A stretch of 64,000 nt of DNA, from positions 558,001 to 622,000 of the forward strand of contig LNEM01000030.1 in NCBI GenBank assembly GCA_001464955.1, in the 5' to 3' direction. Numbering within the stretch: position 1 is the first letter of the stretch; every line of letters starts with the position of its first letter. A model generated the notes under the pieces. It had not been told where the DNA came from and made no database searches. It was given only the letters and a program-made list of their open reading frames with translations. The stretch comes from Rhizobiales bacterium Ga0077537. Lineage in GTDB: Bacteria > Pseudomonadota > Alphaproteobacteria > Rhizobiales > Hyphomicrobiaceae. Positions 1 through 7,808 of the stretch are shown piece by piece. Both the position numbers and the translations under genes were made by a program.

Positions 1-501
1 GCGGTGATGCTGTCCGCGGAGTCCGCGTCGGGTGACTGGCCCGTCGAGGCCGTTTCGATGATGAACCGCATCATCGAGCATACCGAATCCCACAAGCTCT
101 ATCGCTCCATCATCGACGCACTCCAGCCGAGCCCGGAGCACACGACGGCCCACGCCGTCGCGGCCGCGGCAGCCGACGTCGCGGGCGCCATCGGGGCCAC
201 CGCGATCGTCGCCTACACGCAGAGCGGGACGACCGCCCTGCGCGCCGCGCGAAAGCGCTCGATGGTGCCGATTCTGGGCCTTTCGCCGTCGCCGCTGACA
301 GCGCGTCGACTCGCGTTGCTGTGGGGCAATCACAGCGTCATCTCGGCCGAGATCCAGACCTACGACGACATGGTGGAGCACGCCAAGGCCTGCGCCGTGT
401 CGGAAGGCTTTGCGAAGCCCGGCGATCGGATCGTGATCGTGGCCGGCATCCCGTTCGGGCGCCAGGGCTCCACCAACAACATGCGCGTCGCGCGCATCTG
501 A
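1..501 (+). CDS. pyk: Pyruvate kinase, C-terminal part (5' end outside window)
   Basis: Pyruvate kinase makes pyruvate and ATP from phosphoenolpyruvate and ADP in the last step of glycolysis. The reading frame is open from base 1 (Ala-Val-Met-Leu-Ser-Ala-Glu), so the true start lies upstream. The visible opening MLSAESASGDWPVEAV matches the conserved segment that follows the active-site barrel. The remaining ~150 residues form the C-terminal alpha/beta domain, with the typical 'TxSGxTA..A..RP..PI' style stretch (TQSGTTALRAARKRSMVPI) and a final 'GDRIVIVAGIPFG' strand. The gene ends with TGA 13 bp before a convergent membrane-protein gene. Family assignment is firm; allosteric type cannot be told from this fragment. 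Confidence 0.93.
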   Translation, partial: AVMLSAESASGDWPVEAVSMMNRIIEHTESHKLYRSIIDALQPSPEHTTAHAVAAAAADVAGAIGATAIVAYTQSGTTALRAARKRSMVPILGLSPSPLTARRLALLWGNHSVISAEIQTYDDMVEHAKACAVSEGFAKPGDRIVIVAGIPFGRQGSTNNMRVARI

Positions 502-514
502 GCGCGCATCGGCG

Positions 515-1846
515 CTACTGGATGATCCGGGCGAGGTACGCCTGCAGCTCGGTGACGAGATGCCCGTGCGTCTTGGCGAGCTGCCAGCCGATCGACGCGG
601 CTGGCGCCAGCATGCGGATCATGATGGCCCGGGCCTCGGTCTGACCGAGGTTCTGGTTCCGGCCTTCGAGGTAGGAGATGCGCAGGATCGCCACCGCGGC
701 ATCGAGCCGGTGTTCCAGTGAGCGTAAGTCGCCGCCCGCATTCTGCCGGCCGTGCAGCACCGAGGCGCTGGCCTCCGCTTCGGCCAGATGCAGATTTTTC
801 AGGAGTTTCTGGCGCATCGTCGATGTTTCGTCGTCGACTGCGCGTCTGACCTTGGCCTTTAGCAGGAGCCACGGCGGCAGGAACCCGAGAAACAGCAGCC
901 CGGCAGTGATCGTAAGTCCGGCATAATCCGTGAGTTCGCCGCCGGTGTACCAGATGTAGCCGACGGTCACCGCGGTGAACACGAACATCGCCGTAGCGCC
1001 CTGCGCGCTCATCTGCAGGAACGGCTTGTAGTGCTTGTCATGCAGCACGATCTCGACCGGTGCACGGAACGGGTACCTCCGGATCACCCAGGACGACTTG
1101 ATCAGGAAGCCGATCAGAACGACCCAGATGAAGGCATTGAGGAACCACTCGACCGACCAGACGCCCCACATCAGGTAGTCGATCGGCAATACGGCGTCGG
1201 AGCCGCCGAGCCGCTCGTAGCGCGGGCTCAGGAGATAAAGAAAGTCGAACGCCACGAACGGCAGCGCGATCACGAGCGCGAGGAGCGCGCCGGGGAACCC
1301 GAGCACGCGATCGACGAGCGAGCGCACCTCGCTATCCGGCACGGCGAGATGCGCCACCCCGCGCTCGAAGCCGCGGGTGTAGGCGAGCACGAACAGCCGC
1401 GTGATGATGACGTGAGCCGCGAAGTAGAGGGGCTGCACCTGCCATTCGCGTGACGCGAGGAACGCCGGAATGTTCGGAGCCAGCGCGAAGCCAGCAAGCC
1501 AGAGGCTGACGGCCAGGACGATGGCGAGGACCACCGTCCACGTCATCTTCTTCGGCAGAACGCTGTCGATCGGCCAGCCCGCCTCGCCTCCGTACGCCGC
1601 GCCCCGGGCGCGCGCGACCGTCCGCCCCCAGTCGCCCCAATCCCGCTCGGGCAAGACGCTGACGTCGGCCGCGTCGTGACCCTCAGGTACGGTCCGGCGG
1701 CGGTTACGCGCGACGACGACGGTCGAGATGGTGACTGACACGAGCACGCCGAGGCAGATCCACGCGGCCATCCGGGCGGTCTGGTCGTCACGCAGCACAT
1801 GTCGCAGCTCGGCAAACGCCCGAGCCCAAAGCTCGCTCCAGTTCAT
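515..1846 (-). CDS. Multi-pass membrane protein of unknown function
   Basis: I do not recognise this 443-residue protein. It has about seven hydrophobic segments: near residues 28-46, 102-123, 137-155, 190-212, 230-250, 283-302 and 308-328. A long hydrophilic, probably cytoplasmic tail (about 330-443) is rich in charged helix-formers (RQKLLKNLHLAEAEA). A hydrophilic loop of about 50 residues lies between segments 1 and 2. No catalytic motif stands out. It converges with pyruvate kinase and is separated from the cupin gene by a terminator, so it appears to be monocistronic. Composition is like its neighbours, so it is probably resident host sequence. Confidence 0.75.
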   Translation of the reverse strand: MNWSELWARAFAELRHVLRDDQTARMAAWICLGVLVSVTISTVVVARNRRRTVPEGHDAADVSVLPERDWGDWGRTVARARGAAYGGEAGWPIDSVLPKKMTWTVVLAIVLAVSLWLAGFALAPNIPAFLASREWQVQPLYFAAHVIITRLFVLAYTRGFERGVAHLAVPDSEVRSLVDRVLGFPGALLALVIALPFVAFDFLYLLSPRYERLGGSDAVLPIDYLMWGVWSVEWFLNAFIWVVLIGFLIKSSWVIRRYPFRAPVEIVLHDKHYKPFLQMSAQGATAMFVFTAVTVGYIWYTGGELTDYAGLTITAGLLFLGFLPPWLLLKAKVRRAVDDETSTMRQKLLKNLHLAEAEASASVLHGRQNAGGDLRSLEHRLDAAVAILRISYLEGRNQNLGQTEARAIMIRMLAPAASIGWQLAKTHGHLVTELQAYLARIIQ

Positions 1847-1931
1847 CCTCTGATCTTGCCACGGAACACCCGCCGCGCCTGTTGCACGCGGGCAGCAGCG
1901 GCCCTGTCAAATGACGCGCCCGACACCGACG

Positions 1932-1962
1932 AAAAAGGGCGGACCGCTGTTGCGATCCGCCC
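1932..1962 (-). terminator. Rho-independent terminator of the cupin gene
   Basis: The stem GGGCGGA (1937-1943) pairs with TCCGCCC (1956-1962). On the minus strand the hairpin is followed by five T residues (bases 1932-1936). It lies 30 bp past the stop codon of the cupin gene. Confidence 0.8.
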
Positions 1963-1992
1963 GTTTCAAACGTCGGGTGCTGGCGTCCGGGC

Positions 1993-2496
1993 TCAGGCCG
2001 CCTTGATGTTCGAGCGCTTCACATGGTCGAGGTTGGCGCCCTCGATGCGCACCAGCTTGGTCGGCTCCTGTCGGTTCGGCGAGTGGACGAAACCGACCGG
2101 ATAGTAGCGGGCATCGCCGGCCTTCATTTCATAGACCCGCTCGGGCTTCACGAGCGACGGATCGGCGCCCTCGCCCTTCTTCACGATGGTCCAGTCGGTC
2201 ATCTTGGTCATGCCGACGGCCTGGCCGTAGATCGCCCAGCTGTTGCCGTGGTCGTGCGGGTTGCCTTCGGCCTTGTCGGAATAGACGTGCCCGCAGATGC
2301 AGAAGCCCAACTCTGGATCCTCGTAGAGAACCTTGCGCGGCTTGCACTGCTCCGCCGTCAGGTGCTTGGCGACGAACTCGCTGTCGAGGCACGCCTTGGA
2401 AACGAGTTGGCAGACCTTTTCCTTGCCACCGTTGCCGGGATCGGCCTTGAGCGTCGCCTTGATGTCGGAAGCCAACTGTTCGAGCGTGTAGGCCAT
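1993..2496 (-). CDS. Cupin-fold protein related to cysteine/thiol dioxygenases
   Basis: A 167-residue single-domain protein. The motif PHDHGNSWAIYG (about residues 78-89) plus a later His in GFVHSP (about residue 140) supplies the three-His metal site seen in cysteine dioxygenase-type cupins. An Fe(II)-dependent thiol dioxygenase or a related oxygenase is therefore possible, but substrate is unknown. The N-terminal ~60 residues are helical, as in that family. I chose the ATG at 2496 over an upstream in-frame ATG because GGAGAGGA lies just ahead of it and conservation-like sequence begins there (MAYTLEQLASDIK). It is followed by a strong terminator, so probably a single-gene unit. Confidence 0.75.
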   Translation of the reverse strand: MAYTLEQLASDIKATLKADPGNGGKEKVCQLVSKACLDSEFVAKHLTAEQCKPRKVLYEDPELGFCICGHVYSDKAEGNPHDHGNSWAIYGQAVGMTKMTDWTIVKKGEGADPSLVKPERVYEMKAGDARYYPVGFVHSPNRQEPTKLVRIEGANLDHVKRSNIKAA

Positions 2497-2638
2497 GGGT
2501 TCCTCTCCAGAGGGGTGTTGAGGTGCGATCTGTTCTCGATCCGATCGACATCCTGGAAAATGCATCTACGCGGCCCATTCCGCCGCGCGCCATGCGATAT
2601 GTCAACCGGAGACAGCGCCGGCCCCGCCTGGAGACGCC

Positions 2639-3823
2639 CTAGCGAAACCCGCCGAAATAGCCGGAGATGAACTGCTCGTAGATCGCCGTCAGCCGCGTCA
2701 GGTCGGAAACCGGGCACCGCTCGTCGACCGCGTGGATGGTCTGGTTGACGAGCCCGAACTCGATCACCGGGCAGTAAGCCTGGATGAAGCGGGCGTCCGA
2801 GGTGCCGCCACCGGTGCTGAGCACGGGCTCCCGGCCTGTCTCGGCGCGCACCGCGGCGCGCATCGTCTCGACCAGCGGCCCGGGTTTGGTCAGGAACACG
2901 TCCCCGGTGCCCGAGAACGACAGGTCGAACCGAGCGCCCACTTCGGCGGCGGCGGCTGTGCACTGCTCCCGCACCCACGCCTCCACCTTCGGCCGGCGCC
3001 AGAGATCGTTGTACCGGATGTTGAGCCGCGCTCGGGCTTCACTCGGAATGACGTTCGTCGCGGTGTTGGGCACCGTGATCACCGTCGCCTGGAGGCTCGA
3101 CGGCTCGAAGTCGGGGGTTCCGGTGTCGAGGGGGGTGTAGGACAGTCGGTCGATCAGCCGCGCCAGCTTGGGCACGGGATTGTCGGCGAGCTGCGGATAT
3201 GCCGCATGACCTTGCTTGCCGTGCACGACCAGTTCGCAATTGAGCGATCCGCGCCGCCCGATCTTGATCTCGTCGCCGAGCGCCTTCGGATTGGACGGCT
3301 CGCCGACGACGCAGGCGTCGATGATCTCGCCCGTCTCGTGCATCCAGTCGAGCACCTTCATGGTGCCGTTGATCGACGGCCCCTCCTCGTCCCCTGTGAT
3401 CAGGAGGCTGATCGAGAAGTCCTGACGGTCTCCGGCCCGCTCGATGGTGCGGAGCGCCGCCACGACGAAACACGCGATCGCACCCTTCATGTCGACGGCG
3501 CCGCGCCCGTAGAGCACCCCGTCGTGGATCTCCGCCCCGAACGGCGGCCGTGTCCAGGCGGCCTCGTCGCCGACAGGCACGACGTCCGTGTGACCGGCGA
3601 AGCAGAGGTTGGGCTGGCCCCGTCCGAAACGCGCATAGAGGTTCTCGACGTCCGGCGTGCCCGGCTCCCGCATCGTCATGCGATGGCAGGAGAAGCCGGC
3701 CGGCCGCAGCACGCTTTCGAGCAGCGTGAGCGCGCCGCCTTCTATCGGTGTGACGGATGGGCATCGGACGAGGGCCTGCGTCAACGCCACAGGGTCGGTC
3801 GAAAGGGGGCTCATGGTTCGCAT
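2639..3823 (-). CDS. dapE: Succinyl-diaminopimelate desuccinylase
   Basis: DapE hydrolyses N-succinyl-LL-2,6-diaminopimelate to LL-diaminopimelate and succinate in lysine and peptidoglycan precursor synthesis; it is a cytoplasmic di-zinc M20 peptidase-fold enzyme. At 394 residues it is close to the usual ~375-385. Visible motifs are FAGHTDVVPVGD and GRGAVDMKG (first metal ligands), TGDEEGPSINGT with the catalytic Glu pair, VGEPS, a dimerisation-domain segment, GGGTSDARF and the late metal-ligand region NQTIHAVDE. An alternative start is the ATG at 3814; neither has a strong ribosome-binding site. It is divergent from the YHS-domain gene (179 bp between starts). No other dap genes are adjacent. 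Confidence 0.94.
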   Translation of the reverse strand: MRTMSPLSTDPVALTQALVRCPSVTPIEGGALTLLESVLRPAGFSCHRMTMREPGTPDVENLYARFGRGQPNLCFAGHTDVVPVGDEAAWTRPPFGAEIHDGVLYGRGAVDMKGAIACFVVAALRTIERAGDRQDFSISLLITGDEEGPSINGTMKVLDWMHETGEIIDACVVGEPSNPKALGDEIKIGRRGSLNCELVVHGKQGHAAYPQLADNPVPKLARLIDRLSYTPLDTGTPDFEPSSLQATVITVPNTATNVIPSEARARLNIRYNDLWRRPKVEAWVREQCTAAAAEVGARFDLSFSGTGDVFLTKPGPLVETMRAAVRAETGREPVLSTGGGTSDARFIQAYCPVIEFGLVNQTIHAVDERCPVSDLTRLTAIYEQFISGYFGGFR

Positions 3824-4002
3824 CTCGAGAGTTGGGCGCCTGGAATGGGCAGATCAGCCCGGTCATGCGGAGGCAGACAGAGAGGGAGAAGACGGGTCGG
3901 CCAGACGGCGATAACGTCCGGATCACCGTCATGTTGCTGGCGTGTGAGGCCAAGGCTAGTCAAGTATGGTCGCAGAGAGTGCTCTATTCGAGGAGAGATA
4001 CT

Positions 4003-4494
4003 GTGCAAGCTCGTCGTACATTCCTTTTCGTGTCGGCGTCCGTCGTCGCTGGTGCTCTTGCCGTTGCAACCCATCTCCAGAATGCGACGCCGGCCGCGGC
4101 CCAGACCCCGCCGGTCTATACAGGCATCGTCAAGGGTGTTGCCGTTGGCGGCTACGACCCTGTCGCCTACTTCACCGAGAACAAGCCTGTGAAGGGCAAT
4201 CCGACGATCGCCCACGAGCACGGCGGTGCGCAGTACCACTTCTCCAGCGAAGCGAACCGCGAACTTTTCCGGAAGGATCCGGCAAAGTACGCGCCCCAGT
4301 ACGGCGGCTATTGCGCCTGGGCTGTCGCCGAGGGCTACACCGCTCACGGCGATCCCAATCATTGGACGATCAGTGAGGGCAAGCTGTTCCTCAACTACAA
4401 CCGCGGCGTGAAGACCACCTGGGAGAAGGACATCCCTGGAAACGTGAAGCGCAGCGAGATCAACTGGCCGAAGCTGATCGGCGCGAAGAAGTAG
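4003..4494 (+). CDS. Exported YHS-domain protein
   Basis: A 163-residue protein starting with GTG at 4003, chosen because AGGAGAG at 3991-3997 is ideally placed. Residues 1-32 form an export signal with Arg-Arg followed by a hydrophobic run (QARRTFLFVSASVVAGALAVA) and an Ala-rich cleavage region ending near PAAAQ. The double Arg raises the possibility of Tat export, but the full Tat consensus is not present. The mature part contains a YHS-like domain (GGYDPVAYFTENKPVKG through FRKDPAKYAPQYGGYCAWA), a family often found in metal-handling or oxidase-associated proteins. The role here is unknown. Confidence 0.8.
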   Translation: MQARRTFLFVSASVVAGALAVATHLQNATPAAAQTPPVYTGIVKGVAVGGYDPVAYFTENKPVKGNPTIAHEHGGAQYHFSSEANRELFRKDPAKYAPQYGGYCAWAVAEGYTAHGDPNHWTISEGKLFLNYNRGVKTTWEKDIPGNVKRSEINWPKLIGAKK

Positions 4495-4550
4495 TCGTAC
4501 GGCACGGCCACGACGCCCGGTCCGTGCGTCACGGCCTCCCGCCGACGCCG

Positions 4551-6839
4551 CTAGGCGACGGCCTGCACATTGATCGCCGGCAGCGGCGCGTTGCCGTCGT
4601 ACCGCTCGATCGCGACGAGGCACGTGTGCGCGGCGCACCCGCCTGAGAACGCCGACGCCGGCACGTCGAGCGTAAGCACGTTGGCGTTGCCCGCGATGCA
4701 GAGCGAGCCGTCCGCCGTCTCGATCGGGTTCCACCAGGCGCCGGTCGGCAGGATCGCGACGCCCGGTCGAATGTCGCTGCTCACCCGGACGCCGGCGAGA
4801 CACCGCCCGCGCCCGTTGCGAACCAATGCCGTATCTCCGTCCTTGATGCCGAGTCGCGCCGCGTCGTCCGGATTGACGGTCAGCGCCTCGCGCCCGGCCT
4901 GCTTCTCCGATTGGCTGACCCGCCCCCAGTCGAGCTGGCTGTGCAGCCGCCCGTTGGGTTGTGCCGAGAGGAGATGGAACGGGAAGTCCGAGCGCCGCAC
5001 CGAACCGAGCCATTCCGGTGGCTCCATCCATGTCGGGTGCGGCGGACAGTCCGGATAGGCGCACGCCGCGAGCGTCTGGCTGTACAGGACGAGCTTGCCG
5101 GATTCCGTGCGCAGCGGGTGCGCCTCCGGATCGGCCCGGAACCGCGCCATCGCCGGTTCGAGCTGCACTTCGGGAACTTCGACGTTGCCGGTCTCCCAGA
5201 ACGTGTCGAAGGGCGGCATGTCGCCACCGCGGACGTTGATGCCGGCGCGGGTCTCCTCGTAGATCCGCCGCACCCAGCCCATCTCGTCGAGGCCTTCGGT
5301 GAACGCCTCCGTCACGTCGAGCCGCTGTGCGAGCCCACGCATGATGTCGAAGTCGGAGCGCGCGTCGGCGAGTGGCGGGACGACCTGCTTCATCGCGAAG
5401 ATGACGTCCGCCCGCCGCCCGCCCGAGATGTCGTTCCGCTCGAGGGTGGTGGTCGCCGGCAGCACGATGTCCGCGCGTTTGGCCGTCGCGGTCCACACGA
5501 TCTCCTGCACCACGATGGTCTCGGGCTTCGCCCATGCGGTGCTGAGCCGCGCCAGATCCTGATGGTGATGGTAGGGATTGCCGCCCGCCCAGTAGACGAG
5601 GCGGATATCGGGGTAGGTGTGCGTCTTGCCTTCGTAGGTGAACGGCTGCCCCGGGTTCAGCAGCATGTCCGCGATGCGCGCCACCGGAATGAAGCTCGCA
5701 TTGGGCTTCTTGCCATGGCTGAGCCCACCGATCGGCGCCAGCGGAAAGTGGCTGTTGGCGTTGGCGACCGAGCCGAGCCCATAGGCGACGCCGCCGCCCG
5801 CATGACCCAACTGCCCGGCGATGGCGGCGAGCGCCGTTCCGGCCCACCATGGTTGTTCGCCGTGAACGGCCCGCTGCAGCGACCAGCTGATCGAGACGAA
5901 CGACCGCTTCCGCACCATGTCGGCGGCGAGCGCCCGGATCTCTGGCGCGCCGAGGCCGGTGATGGCGCTCGCCCATTCGGCGGTCTTCGGCGTGCCGTCC
6001 GTTTCGCCCTTGAGATAGGCGAGGTACTGGTCCGATCCGCTGCAGCAGCGCGTCAGGAAGTCGTGATCCGCCTGTCCCGCGGCGACGATCTCGCCGGCGA
6101 TCCCGATCAGGAGTGCGGTATCTGTGTTGGGCGCGATCGGCCACCATTCGGCGCCCGACCAGTCGGGCATGTCGTCACGACGCGGCGAGACGAGAACGAT
6201 CCGGGCCCCGCGCGCCTTGAGGCGCTTCAGATGCTCGCCGAGGAGATGCCGGCCGGGGCCGCCGGACTCGACCTGCGCCGTGCGCGGCGAGAGTGCGCCG
6301 CAGACGAGCAGCAGCTCGGTGTTCTCGGCGATCGTCTTGATCGAGTTCGGCTCGCCATACCCGTCGTTGCCGAGGATATGCCGGGCGATGACCGCCCCCG
6401 CACCGACGCTGTAGGTGTCGACATGGCCGGTATAGCCGCCGATGCAGTTGAAGAACCGCTTGATCTGCGACTGTGCATGATGGAGGCGCCCCGCGCTCGT
6501 CCAGCCGTAGGACCCGGCGAAAACGGCGTCGTTCCCGTGCGTTCCGACGACACGCTTGATCTCGCCCGCGACGAGGTCGAGCGCGGTATCCCAGTCGACC
6601 GGCACCATGCGCTCCGAGCCGCGCCCCGTTCGGTCGCTGTCGCGGCCGTGCGTGAGGTAGCCTTCGCGCACGTAGGGCCGATCGATCCGCACCTTGGGGT
6701 CGAGGAGATCGGGGATCGCCGCCAGCATGTGCGACGGCGCCGGATCCTCGGGCCACGGCTCGATGCCGACGATGCGGCCGCCATCGACCAGCGCTGTGAA
6801 CGGACCCCAGTGGGCGCAGTGCTGAATGCGATCGACCAT
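4551..6839 (-). CDS. Molybdopterin-dependent oxidoreductase, biotin/methionine or N-/S-oxide reductase type
   Basis: A 762-residue member of the DMSO-reductase family. It resembles the BisC/TorA/TorZ branch, which reduces biotin sulfoxide, methionine sulfoxide or amine N-oxides using a bis-molybdopterin guanine dinucleotide cofactor. The segment SYGWTSAGRLHHAQ, near residue 113, carries the Ser expected as the Mo ligand in that branch. No N-terminal 4Fe-4S cysteine motif and no Tat signal are visible, so a cytoplasmic BisC-like enzyme fits best. The C-terminal cofactor-binding domain (LLSAQPNGRLHSQLDWG, VNPDDAARLGIKDGD) is intact. The ATG at 6839 starts the homologous region; upstream in-frame sequence is non-coding in character. 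A NIPSNAP gene lies 92 bp upstream on the same strand. Confidence 0.87.
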   Translation of the reverse strand: MVDRIQHCAHWGPFTALVDGGRIVGIEPWPEDPAPSHMLAAIPDLLDPKVRIDRPYVREGYLTHGRDSDRTGRGSERMVPVDWDTALDLVAGEIKRVVGTHGNDAVFAGSYGWTSAGRLHHAQSQIKRFFNCIGGYTGHVDTYSVGAGAVIARHILGNDGYGEPNSIKTIAENTELLLVCGALSPRTAQVESGGPGRHLLGEHLKRLKARGARIVLVSPRRDDMPDWSGAEWWPIAPNTDTALLIGIAGEIVAAGQADHDFLTRCCSGSDQYLAYLKGETDGTPKTAEWASAITGLGAPEIRALAADMVRKRSFVSISWSLQRAVHGEQPWWAGTALAAIAGQLGHAGGGVAYGLGSVANANSHFPLAPIGGLSHGKKPNASFIPVARIADMLLNPGQPFTYEGKTHTYPDIRLVYWAGGNPYHHHQDLARLSTAWAKPETIVVQEIVWTATAKRADIVLPATTTLERNDISGGRRADVIFAMKQVVPPLADARSDFDIMRGLAQRLDVTEAFTEGLDEMGWVRRIYEETRAGINVRGGDMPPFDTFWETGNVEVPEVQLEPAMARFRADPEAHPLRTESGKLVLYSQTLAACAYPDCPPHPTWMEPPEWLGSVRRSDFPFHLLSAQPNGRLHSQLDWGRVSQSEKQAGREALTVNPDDAARLGIKDGDTALVRNGRGRCLAGVRVSSDIRPGVAILPTGAWWNPIETADGSLCIAGNANVLTLDVPASAFSGGCAAHTCLVAIERYDGNAPLPAINVQAVA

Positions 6840-6931
6840 GTCGGAGGCCCTTGGCAGCAAAGAATCAGGGATCCGGTTGCCGAAGGGTCCGGAAGGATTC
6901 GGCAACCGGCGAGAGAGGGCGAAGACCCGCC

Positions 6932-7258
6932 TTACTTGACGCTCGAGAACGCGGTCGGCGTCAGGATTTCGCTCGAGACGTTGGCGACGATCGGCGCGTC
7001 CTTCTCGGTCGCGGCGCGCTTTTCGATCCATTCCGGATCGGCCTGGAACGTGGTCCACTTCTTCTCGCGCTCGGCAAGGCTCTCCCACTGCAGGAGATAC
7101 GTCAGCCGATGATTGTTCGGGCCGATCACGGTCGTCCAGAAGCCGGCCTGCTTGATGCCATGCCGCTCCCAGATCTTGAGGGTGATGGTGTCGAACCGGT
7201 TGAGCAGCGCCGGGAGCCGTCCCGGGCAGCAATCGTAGATGCGAAGTTCGTAGAGCAT
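6932..7258 (-). CDS. NIPSNAP family protein
   Basis: A 108-residue single-domain protein beginning MLYELRIYDCCPGRLPALL, the characteristic opening of NIPSNAP ferredoxin-like dimeric alpha/beta barrel proteins. It continues with W..HGIKQAGFWTT, a segment also typical of the family. The molecular function of bacterial members is mostly unknown; some act in small-molecule catabolism. The start at 7258 is preceded by AAGGGA, and an upstream in-frame ATG (7384) adds only unrelated sequence. It is in line with the downstream molybdoenzyme gene and probably shares its transcript. Confidence 0.82.
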   Translation of the reverse strand: MLYELRIYDCCPGRLPALLNRFDTITLKIWERHGIKQAGFWTTVIGPNNHRLTYLLQWESLAEREKKWTTFQADPEWIEKRAATEKDAPIVANVSSEILTPTAFSSVK

Positions 7259-7529
7259 GGCAGTCCCTTGGGTTTCGCGCGGATATCGGGATTGATCCAA
7301 GCACGCGGCCGTTGCGGCATCAATGGCCGTCGGGGGCTTCGCGTCCAGGCCCTCGAATTCCGGCGTCAAGTCGCTCGGCAACAAAATCGCATGTCGTCAA
7401 GCATATCCGTCATGCATTTTATGCATGGTAGCTAGGCAAAGAATATTCATGTCCGGACATTGTCCCGCACGGGTGCGGCGGTTAGTCTCAAGATCCAATC
7501 AAGAAACAAGCAGCCGGGATCGAAACGCC

Positions 7530-7709
7530 ATGTGGATCATCGTGAAGACTCGCAAGGGCAAGAACAGCTTCCTGACGGAGTGCGGCGACTGGAGCCGTAA
7601 CCGCGAGAAAGCCGAGAAATTCGACCAGTTTGATTTCGCGGTGACCGTGCGCGATCGTGCCGTCCCGCCGAGCGAGCGCCGGGGCGTCGGCGTAATCAGC
7701 AACAACTGA
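7530..7709 (+). CDS. Small conserved-looking protein (59 aa), unknown function
   Basis: The ATG at 7530 opens a 59-residue basic, hydrophilic protein (MWIIVKTRKGKNSFLTECGDW...). It ends just before a strong rho-independent terminator, which argues that it is expressed. No signal peptide, membrane segment or known motif is visible. A longer in-frame extension to 7323 exists but overlaps the upstream region of the divergent NIPSNAP gene and lacks a ribosome-binding site. The function is unknown. Confidence 0.6.
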   Translation: MWIIVKTRKGKNSFLTECGDWSRNREKAEKFDQFDFAVTVRDRAVPPSERRGVGVISNN

Positions 7710-7732
7710 TCAGACCGGCAAATCGCAATGTC

Positions 7733-7767
7733 AAAGGGCCGCCCAGCACCTGCTGCGCGGCCCTTTT
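7733..7767 (+). terminator. Rho-independent terminator
   Basis: AAAGGGCCGC (7733-7742) pairs with GCGGCCCTTT (7757-7766), giving a 10-bp stem followed by a T run. It lies 23 bp after the small 59-aa gene and, in the other direction, 42 bp past the indolepyruvate oxidoreductase stop, so it may serve both strands. Confidence 0.85.
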
Positions 7768-7808
7768 CCGTGGCATCGGGGGGCGGCGCGATGCCGCCCC
7801 GGCGTGGT

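Noticed and set aside
3811-6147. 778-codon minus-strand frame
   Set aside because: It is an Arg-rich out-of-frame reading of the molybdoenzyme, YHS-domain and dapE genes, typical of high-GC DNA.
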